In this document: piece after piece, positions 55,594 through 64,000 of the stretch
How the letters are laid out: the number at the start of each line of letters is the position of its first letter
Position numbering within the stretch: position 1 is the first letter of the stretch
Origin: Isoetes taiwanensis
Lineage: Eukaryota > Streptophyta > Lycopodiopsida > Isoetales > Isoetaceae
NCBI GenBank assembly: GCA_021234155.1
Contig: JAJEKV010000003.1
Location: forward strand, 10,354,413-10,418,412
Length of the DNA: 64,000 nt
Direction: 5' to 3'
Made by a program: the position numbers and the translations under genes
The notes under the pieces: generated by a model
Told to the model about the DNA's origin: nothing
Database searches by the model: none
Seen by the model: the letters and a program-made list of their open reading frames with translations, nothing else

Positions 55594-58400
55594 GCCTCCT
55601 TCAGTTAGGGATTCAGATGAACAAGAAGCACCATAGCCAAGAAAGATAAGCACTTTCAAAATTAAACTTTAAAATTTAAATACCGAGGAAACATCGTAGC
55701 CTTCTTCTTCGTCTACTCCTACCTCGTCCACCATCCCAACAACTACGAGCTCTATGTTGACATGGCCAACTGCTTCACGTATGCTGGATGAGTTGAAGTT
55801 CAATCTTGATGAAAAAAAGAAGCTTGTTGAATAGACCGCCTCCAAACTTGAAGAGTTTAAAAAGTGTTATCCTATGGGAGCAAATTGATTCTAGAAGATT
55901 AGCAGCTCCCGCAAATCTAACTCATAGAATTCAGTCAAACGATCATGTACAAATGCTATCACAAGGTAAATTTTATCATTTGCATTTCTCATTATTATAT
56001 TACCTATTCATCAGTGGGATACCAATGCAGGAAGTTAATCACTTGGTCTCGCACTGAGGAACTCTTGAACAAGAAGTTTTATATTATTTTTGGTAATCAC
56101 AGTGCACAAATTTTGTGTACTATGATGGGTAATGTCAAGCAACAGATGGAATTTGCCAAAGTGTATGCAAAGAGAAGAAGTCAGTGTTAAATGTGAACCT
56201 GTCCAACAAGGAGTATATTCAGTTATCCATACAGCGCAACGACATAATCATGGACACAGTATACAGAGAGCCACTAATTGAAATGCTCCAGCAACTAAGG
56301 AACTAGCACAAGACATTTGGTTGCCCTCCATAAGGGCCAATAGGCACTGCAGTGATATTTGCCTGGAAGGTTAGTTTTTTATTTTATGCTATAGAAGATC
56401 GCCCTCGCGATCCTAATCAGCTCTTGTGTACAGGATTTTGTTGAAGTAGCTACAACAACCTTGAAGGTTAAAGAACTTAAGGATGAAAAGCAATTCCTTT
56501 TTATGCAAGAAGAATCATGGTCCAAGCTTGTAAATGTTATTAACAAGTGGGCAGCGAAGTCAAGTCGGGCCGATGATCATGGAGAATTGCCGATAAATCC
56601 TCAATTGAGTTTTTAACAAAACATTCCTAAGATACCTTCGAGGAATGAACAATGCCGAGGTGAGCCAACCGATAGATCTAAATCCTTGAGGGCAAAGTAT
56701 TCCTAAAAGTGTAGCCTAGATATGCCTACCGCTTTGATTGCCGGCGTAAGGCCTTGATATCGTAACACTATCACCGATGCATCGCGGAAGTGTTGTCCTA
56801 TGTTAATTGTGTATTAGAAAAAGCAATACAGAAATTTTGAAGAGTTAGCTACATGTTCCCGTGATCTCTCCGAAAGCAATGATTGGGTATTCCCGATACT
56901 GATTTCACTATATTAAGGCCAACTATAATAATGAATTAGTGCAAGGAAATCTTCCCAAGACTTTCTTGGAGGCTATTATCGCTATAATAAAGCCGAAGAG
57001 GCAAAGAAAATGAAGGAGAAGAGGAACACCGCGGCAGATGTTACCAAGTATGGTATCCTTGTGTCCGACCGGTGTTGAGAATGCCACAATGGTTTTATTG
57101 ACATGTTTCACGCGCCATGGGAAGTAAAAAGTACACGTAGTTTTTAGCGGTGATTGCGGTGCATAATGGAAGCAAAAGTTTATCATATCATCATGTTCCT
57201 CGATTTGCCCATTTGCCAAACAAATTGTATAGTCAAAGTCGATTCAAGGTAGTTCTCATGTTTCCCTTTGGGGCTTACGAAAGAACAAGGCCGAAGAGCA
57301 AAAAGAATATCAAGAAGTTCCAATACTATGTTAGCCATGTTGATATAAAACGTAAGTGAGGCTCGTGTATTGCCTCGTGAAGCCTAAATCGAGCTACGCC
57401 CCGACTCGATGATCAATGCATCGAAAAGCATGGCCCTTCTAAAATATCCGCTAACTGGTAACAAAGAGGTGGACATAAAAATAAAGAAAAAATATTTTTA
57501 CTTTATATGTAAATCCAAGTTCTCTTGGGCAGCTATGGAAGGCGACTTCATCCTAAAGAGCCAGGCAAAAATATCATATGTTTATTACATAGTGAAGGAG
57601 CTGGTTCCACTGGACGGTTGTGTTCTAGATTTTCTCTCAAAGAACAACGCCAAGGGTTGCTTTTGATGCAAAGAAAACACAATGTTTCCTTCGAGTATGA
57701 TGATAAGGTTTGCTGGTTCCTGAGATCCTTCTTTGAATATCTAGAGAAAATGGCAAGGCCTGCCAAAGAAGAAGAAGAAGAAACTGTTATGCATAATAAG
57801 CCTGGCAGTTCCGACATGTCAGACATCAATATAACACTGCTCTGGATCAGAAATGTTTCATAGAGGCTACAGAAAACCCAGGCAATGCTAGAGGAGACAG
57901 AAAAGGCATCAGCTGAACTTAATCCACAGTTTGAAAAGCTGGATGCACTGAACAAAAACCTTAACACCTTGCTGCCAATGATAACCGGGTGCCTAGAAAA
58001 GCCGCTTCATAATTTTCAAGATATGAGAATGTCCGAGGTGCCTCCTCGAAAGTGAGAGACTAGATGGCTACCATTCACCAAAGAGACAGTTGGTTTGCTT
58101 TTACCAATACTCTATGGCATTGAGGATGAATTGTTGGATAGTGCCAAAAGCATTGGTGCGTAGACATCGAGCGCGTGGGAAGAGGTAGCCGCCACAATGA
58201 ATGTTGACATGCCGAAAACAACAAAGTTACACGTAAATGGACATGTCACGCATACGGTTGCCATTGAAAGGTGCTTTCTCGGAGCTTGGCCTAGATGTAG
58301 ACTCTGTGAAAGAAACTCAGTAAAACTGCCTTCGTGATTGTGCCAGGCTTTGATGGCCGTCAATACATATGTAGACTTTTGTGATAATGTATAGACCTGC
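55594..58400 (+). pseudogene. Unrecognised gene-like segments downstream of the 174-codon frame
   Basis: Pieces that look coding: FVEVATTTLKVKELKDEKQF then SWSKLVNVINKWAAK (56440-56560); KNIKKFQYYVSHVDIK ending at a GTAAGT donor (57300-57355); after TTGGGCAG, MEGDFILKSQAKISYVYYIV and PLDGCVLDFLSKNN (57535-57655); FFEYLEKMARP with an EEEEE stretch (57730-57790); and NPQFEKLDALNKNLNTLLP (57920-57975). They could be exons of one plant gene captured by the CACTA element. I cannot name it. Confidence 0.3.
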
Positions 58401-58626
58401 TAATTATCTTCATGGAGGGCCTCTACTTTGCTACCCTTTGTATTCTCCTTTTTGAATTGCATGAATAAACTTGTTTGGAAGATCGCAACGACGATTATAT
58501 AGACAGGATATGCCTATTTCCGAGAACATTATTATCTAGTTGCACACAGTGTGCTGTTTATATTTTGCCTTGCCTTGTTGTCCCAAAGATCGCCATGGCG
58601 AGTCAAACGTGAAAACAAAATTTCTC

Positions 58627-60085
58627 TAATTTATGAATTCTTGATTTTTCTTGTTGGATGATGATTTTTAACTCAACTAGAGCATCCTACCTTGCACGAG
58701 ACAAAAAGCATGCATATCAGGAGAAACAACATCTACATTCCCAAGCACTTTGTGACGTTCGACATCTCCCAGCTTTGTGTCTTTCTGGATTTTTTCTGGG
58801 TTTCAGAGTACCAAAGAGTTGCAATCACCATCTTCCTTCTCCCTGCTTCTGTTTACTCACAAATGTTTTTGGTCTAAAACATATTCTTTGGGACATCCAT
58901 GGAAGGCTTTGGCATTCGAGATATGTCTATAAAGGCTTGGTTAGCGCATATAAGGTCATGTATTAACATTTCAAATTTGAGGTTCAGGCCTCCGTATATC
59001 AGGTCATACTTTATTTATTTTTATTTGAGTTCAAACTTTTGTCTTTGCAAAAGTGGAGTTGAAAGCCTTTATTGACACAAAAGCTTGACAATTTTTGTGA
59101 ATGGGACTAAAAATTCACTAGATCTGTAATCTTTGATATGAAAAATAAAAAATCCAATTCACAGGAATTGCATTTGAAGTGTCTGGAGCTTTGCAAAATC
59201 AGAAGTAAAATGCTTTGTTCCTTATTTAGATGGTAGGGTTCAATTTTTGTTACAAGTATCTTTAAAGAAAATACATGGAACGAGTTGAGTATCTAGTTGC
59301 TTCTGCAAAATAACATTAATTGTCTCTGTTATGAATACACTAAATAGCTATTCAAATCTTCTAATTTATGAATTCTTGATTTTTCTTGTTGGATGATGAT
59401 TTTTAACTCAACTAGAGCATCCTACCTTGCACGAGACAAAAAGCATGCATATCAGGAGAAACAACATCTACATTCCCAAGCACTTTGTGACGTTCGACAT
59501 CTCCCAGCTTTGTGTCTTTCTGGATTTTTTCTGGGTTTCAGAGAACCAAAGAGTTGCAATCACCATTTTCCTTCTCCCTGCTTCTGTTTACTCACAAATG
59601 TTTTTGGCCTAAAACATATTCTTTGGGACATCCATGGAAGGCTTTGGCATTCGGGATATGTCTATAAAGGATTTTCCCATTAGCGCATATAAGGTCATGT
59701 ATTAACATTTCAAATTTGAGGTTCAGGCCTCCGTATATCAGGTTATACTTTATTTATTTTTATTTGAGTTCAAACTAGTGGATGAAAGCCTTTATTGACA
59801 CAAAAGCTTGACAATTTTTGTGAATGGGACTAAAAATTCACTAGATCTGTAATCTTTGATATGAAAAATAAAAAATCCAATTCACAGGAATTGCATTTGA
59901 AGTGTCTGGAGCTTTCAAAATCAGAAGTAAAATGCTTTGTTCCTTATTTAGATGGTAGGGTTCAATTTTTGTTACAAGTATCTTTAAAGAAAATACATGG
60001 AACGAGTTGAGTATCTAGTTGCTTCTGCAAAATAACATTAATTGTCTCTCAAGTATGAATACACTAAATAGCTATTCAAATCTTC
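58627..60085 (+). repeat. 735-bp tandem duplication, unit 2 only
   Basis: TAATTTATGAATTCTTGATT starts at 58627 and again at 59362. The second copy has a 20-odd-bp deletion near 59777. Unit 1 has a single copy (26060-26795). The junction has TCTTCTA/TCTCTA microhomology. Frames of about 100 codons in each copy are not recognised as genes. Confidence 0.9.
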
Positions 60086-60717
60086 TACATCCATCTTTCT
60101 TACAAAGAAATGTCAATTCCTTTTTATAAGGCATTTTTATAGCTTTAGAATTCTGGAAAAACTTGTTCTATTCTTCCACGCAATGGCGAATCCTGAAAAC
60201 ACATGCTAAGAGTACTTTTTTTTATCCTTGGTTTGCTTCTTCAATGGTGGATTCCGGCCCCAGTGCTCCAATCGTTATGTTCATCTTTGCTCTCAGAGAT
60301 AAGCAACATTTTGGGCTATTGAACATGGTGCATTTACACATCCATCAATCAAGTATCGAGATGTTACATAAGAAAACACCTTCCACCTCCTCGACAATTC
60401 AACAAATATTGGACATATATAATGAAATAAAACCAAGTAGGGCATGTTTTTATATGTCTAAATGCATCCCAATTGGCTTACCAAATCCAAAAGCAAAGCT
60501 ATGGCCTACAAACTAGAGGATGGCTTGTCCCTAACTTAGAGAAATTTGGTGAAATGTCCTAGAACTAGAGATACATGAGGCCAACACATATGGCCCAAAA
60601 AACTAAACAAGTTGATTGAATCAGGGCCTTTCGGACAACAAGAATTGAATGTGACAAAACCAACCATTGATAAAAAAAAATTGATACAAGTTTTTGTAGG
60701 ATGAATGTCCTTTACCA

Positions 60718-62203
60718 ATGGTATTAGCAAGTGGTGCAATTAGACACATGGCTGGGAAGAGAATAAACTTTGACATAGACTTGCCCGCCATTAACATTAG
60801 AATGGGAGCAGAGGTCATGAACATAGGCAAGTATGATCTGATAATAGATATGGAATACCTTATCCCGGCAAAGGCAATCGATTGATTCTGTAGAACCGAA
60901 AGATGACACTAACGGCACACAATGGCGTAACAATAGAAATAATGTGTAAAGAAGTTACCCCAATCATGTAATGCATGTCTAGTAAGAAACTTCTTAAATG
61001 CACTAAGAGGGACGAACTAGCATATGTAAGGATAAAATAGCAAACAACTTTCCTAAGCAGGTAGTTAAGCTAGTCAAAGAGTTCCATGATCTGTTCCCGG
61101 ACGAGATCAAAGAACTTCCTCTTTATAGGGGAGTCGAGTGTGAGATAGCACTTTCGAACCACCACCAAACCCATGAGTAAGGCTACCGATGATAGAATGA
61201 CGACCCATGAACTAACAAAGCTGAAGAAGCAATTACAAGAACTCTTAGACTTAGGTTTCATAAGATATAACTCTCCATTTGGGGCACCCATCTTGTTTGT
61301 AAAGAAGGACGATGGGAGTTTGAGGCTGTGCATAGAATATCAGCAATTGAACAAGCACACCATAGAAAACAAGTATGCCTTACCAAGATCGGATGATCTC
61401 ATGGATCACCGCAAGGGGCAAAAGTTCTTCTCCAAAATAGATTTGAGATCCGCTACCACCGCACCGTGATTAAGGAAGAAGATATTCACAAGATAGCCTT
61501 CAGGACAAGGTATGTCCATTATAATTCATGGTCATGCCATTTGGATAATCTAATATCCCCGTAACATTCATGAGACTCATGAACGACATCTTTTGTAAGT
61601 TTCCAGATGATTTTGTCATTGTATTCTTCGATGACATTTTGGTCTATAGTAAAATATTGGAGGACCATGTCAAGCATTTGAGAAGGGTTCTCGAGAAGCT
61701 AAGAAGGCATCAACTTCATGCAAAGTTGTCCAAATATTGTCACTTTGCAACAACCAGGGGTACCTCGGACATATGATCTCCATTGATGGAACTGCAACAG
61801 ATCCCGCGAAGATCCAGGCAGTAATAGAATGGCAAGCACCAAAAAATATCCATGAAGTGAGAAGCTTCTTGGGATTGGCAGGTTATTACATGAAGTTCGT
61901 GAAGAACTTCGTCAAGATAGCTATACCCTTGATAGATCTCACCAAAGTGCAGAAGATAAAGAATTGGACAGATCATTGGCATAAGACGGCTCAAGAAGGA
62001 TTTGAGAAGTTGAAATAAGCCCTAACCACTGTCCTAGTCTTAGCACTCCCAGATTCGAGAAAGACAAGTTGGTAGCCATAGATGCAAGTAAAATTGCAAC
62101 CAATGAGATTCTAATGTAGGAAGAGAGAGTTTTAGCATACGACTCTCGCAAGATTAATGATGCTGAAACACGCTACCCGACTCATGATCATGAGTTGCTA
62201 GCA
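60718..62203 (+). pseudogene. Ty3/gypsy pol remnant, unit 3
   Basis: Copy of 330-1783. RT pieces are at 61173-61469 and 61570-61776 ([10 protein letters not shown]), connection at 61737-62018, and the RNase H start to 62203. It shares with unit 2 an insertion near 61545 (GGATAATCTAATATCCCCGT) that unit 1 lacks. Confidence 0.85.
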
Positions 62204-62355
62204 GGCCGGTGGGCACCCACTCTTTGGGCCGTAAAAGTTAAATGGGCTCAAATATGCATGATGTCCGTAAGAAGAAGTGTGCGACTACATCGGGATCCCG
62301 AACTGCATCGCCGCCTCTCACGGACCCCGAAAGAAAGTGGGTAGCCCTTAAGCTC
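62204..62355 (-). pseudogene. LINE-type ORF1 fragment, antisense, unit 3
   Basis: Copy of 1784-1930 at the same junction. Confidence 0.55.
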
Positions 62356-63479
62356 GAAATATCGCCAAAGGCTATTTTTTTAAACATTTGCATTTTTTTT
62401 TCACTACTGTTGAGTAGGATCAATTAGGAGTGGTGCCAATAAAATATCGCCACCTTGTCTACAAAATTTCCCCCCTCCATTCATAAGTTAGCCTACGTCA
62501 CTAAATGATGGATTCTTGGATTCGCTCCCATGTGAATTTTATTCTTGGTAATTATTCTAAAATTGCCCCTTAACTTCCAAAAATCATATAAAATTAATAC
62601 AAATTTTTTTCTTGGTGAGTTTTTTGAATTGCCGTTTACCTCCAGGAAAAAAAAAAGGGAAGGGAAAAAACCATGCATGTTACATGGATCTCATGATCCG
62701 GCTCCAACATCCAGGTATGCAATCCTGGAGTATTTTTGCTTTTGGTCTGTTGTTTATCCAATGATAAAAAGATGACTGAAATCAAATCGGTTTGTGCTTG
62801 CCCACCATAATATGTAATTATGCCTCAGCTAAGTTTGTGTACCTGTTGTTTAGCCCTTAGTGTGGAGCTATTGAGATTTACAATCAGATAAGCACCACGA
62901 GGTATGTTGTAGAGTAGTTATAGTTGGTTTGCTTACTCATTTTATCAGAATACTTGCCCTCTTGATTTGGTTATGAGGCATTTGATTTTCTTACATTTTA
63001 GAGCAACATACCTTATCTTGGCTATCAGTTTTTTCTATTTTTTTGTTATCATGATTATTTCTATGTACGTGCAACCAATCTAGGTAATACATGATGTATA
63101 TGATTGTCTGTCTCTTGTATTTTAATCATCAACTGCTCAGTTCAATTGTTGCACAGACATCCTTATGACCTTCAAATTGGTGACGAATGATGTTAAATAT
63201 CGTGGTAGAAATCTAGGGTTTAGGCACCAATGTCTTTCGATTGTTTGTTTTTCTAACGACCCATTGTCATTTAGAAAGTACAATATCTAAGCATTTTATC
63301 GCTCAATTATGGGTGTCACAATAAAGGTAAAATTAGGGTCCAATAAAAATTAATGCCTTAGGGTACTACTAGATGGGTGTAATTTACATTTTTATTGCTG
63401 ACACTAATCATCTTGGCCTTTGCTTGAGGATTTGTTGCCCACTGTCCATGCCGAGGTTCTGCCTTCTGAGTTTGGTAGG
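62356..63479. other. Spacer with empty chromovirus site, unit 3
   Basis: Counterpart of 1931-2680 joined at about 63169 to the counterpart of 4377 onward. No LTR. No gene seen. Confidence 0.7.
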
Positions 63480-64000
63480 GCCACAGAACATGCATCGACC
63501 CTGACCTTGCGTAGTGCAGGAGACGGGTAACTCGCCTGCTACAGATGAGGCTGCCTCTTTTTTCAGTCAGGTGATGCACATACCTGCCGACGGCATCCTT
63601 TCAGCCCAGCGGGTTGGAGCAAAGCACTCGCCCCGACCGCCCTCATCTCTCTTGGTCTGCTTTCAGGATGCTCTTTCCAGGCTACACATCTTACGGCATG
63701 GCAATCATTTGAAGGGAACCACCTTCTCTGTTCAGGAGGATTTGACCCCATCACAGCTTTGCAGGCGGAAAGAAGAGTTATATCGAGTGCGCGAGGCTCG
63801 CCTACAAACGGAAATGGGCGGTATAGGGAGGGGAGGCCAGGCTATCATTCGGGATCAGTGGCCGGCTGATCCCTGGACAGTTTTGGCATAGCCACGGGCT
63901 CCCTGTTCTTTGGGTTCGTTCAATTTCCTTTATTTGTGTGTTGTAACGGGGCTTAGACCCCATGTTACTCGCTTTTTGGGCCCGGCCCTCTGTTACTGTA
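63480..64000 (+). mobile_element. ORF1-only LINE-like element, unit 3 (cut by window end)
   Basis: Best-preserved sense ORF1 copy: one open frame (63514-63891) runs from AASFFSQVMHIPADGILSAQ and RVGA through LHILRHGNHLKGTTFSVQED, RRKEELYRVREARLQ and the DQWP motif. Order and spacing fit the RRM-like domain followed by the C-terminal domain of type II LINE ORF1 proteins. The 3' UTR begins near 63895; the end lies outside the window. Confidence 0.7.

Larger units (their letters stand above)
27088..60380 (+). repeat. Tandem segmental repeat, unit 2 (33.3 kb)
   Basis: This is the second copy of the array unit, co-linear with 1-27087. It is longer because it keeps about 5 kb of chromovirus internal sequence and gained a 217-bp MITE (29448-29664), a 1.3-kb composite insertion (about 38128-39441) and a 735-bp tandem duplication (58627-60085). 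It lost about 0.4 kb at 47222 and about 0.6 kb next to 36608. Outside these events the copies differ mainly by short indels and changes at CAG/CTG sites. Confidence 0.93.
60381..64000 (+). repeat. Tandem segmental repeat, unit 3 (start only)
   Basis: This is the third copy, cut by the window end. It matches positions 1-5200 of unit 1 but has no chromovirus LTR: the flanks found on either side of the element in the other units are almost directly joined near 63169. It also lacks the MITE of unit 2. It therefore serves as an empty-site reference for both insertions. Confidence 0.9.

Noticed and set aside
1-64000. Repeat-induced point mutation or deamination as cause of the copy differences
   Set aside because: Those processes give C to T (and G to A) changes. 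Here CTG often appears as CCG and CAG as CG or CGT, the opposite direction, with indels.
1-64000. CRISPR arrays, prokaryotic operons, tRNA or rRNA genes
   Set aside because: No regularly spaced short repeats with unique spacers, no ribosome-binding-site pattern and no recognisable tRNA or rRNA sequence were found by eye.

Overview
The window looks like nuclear DNA of a land plant: A/T-rich, intron-bearing gene fragments, a chromodomain Ty3/gypsy retrotransposon primed by initiator Met-tRNA, a CACTA terminus and a hAT-type MITE. I cannot name the species. I see no intact protein-coding gene, no RNA gene and no CRISPR array. Most of it is transposon and gene debris, and nearly all reading frames carry frameshifts.

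The dominant structure is a head-to-tail tandem array. The first 27.1 kb (unit 1, 1-27087) recurs as a 33.3 kb unit 2 (27088-60380) and starts again as unit 3 (60381 to the window end). Each unit has the same order: forward Ty3/gypsy pol remnant; antisense scrap of a LINE-type ORF1; site of a large chromovirus insertion (absent in unit 3); sense ORF1 element; promoter-like module R; degenerate local repeats; 3' end of a LINE with poly(A); antisense ORF1 element; module R again, split by a complete-looking ORF1-only element; a chimeric gene fragment (WD40 part plus the C-terminal part of a DEAH-box RNA helicase); a CACTA terminus; and an unrecognised gene-like stretch.

The 6.2 kb length difference between units 1 and 2 is almost fully explained by discrete events: different parts of the chromovirus kept, a 217-bp MITE, a 1.3-kb composite insertion with a microsatellite, a 735-bp tandem duplication and a deletion of about 0.4 kb. 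Units 1 and 2 keep complementary halves of what looks like one chromovirus insertion, with matching ATCAA target-site copies; unit 3 has a nearly empty site.

Three observations deserve most attention. (1) A multicopy ORF1-only, HAL1-like non-LTR family has a conserved 3'-terminal stem-loop whose stem changes sequence while keeping pairing. (2) Many differences between the array copies sit at CAG/CTG trinucleotides. This suggests a CHG-methylation-related base-calling artefact, and would mean that many frameshifts are not biological. (3) The chromovirus halves record the history of the array. No genes here act together as a working pathway; the system on view is a transposon community and its amplification.
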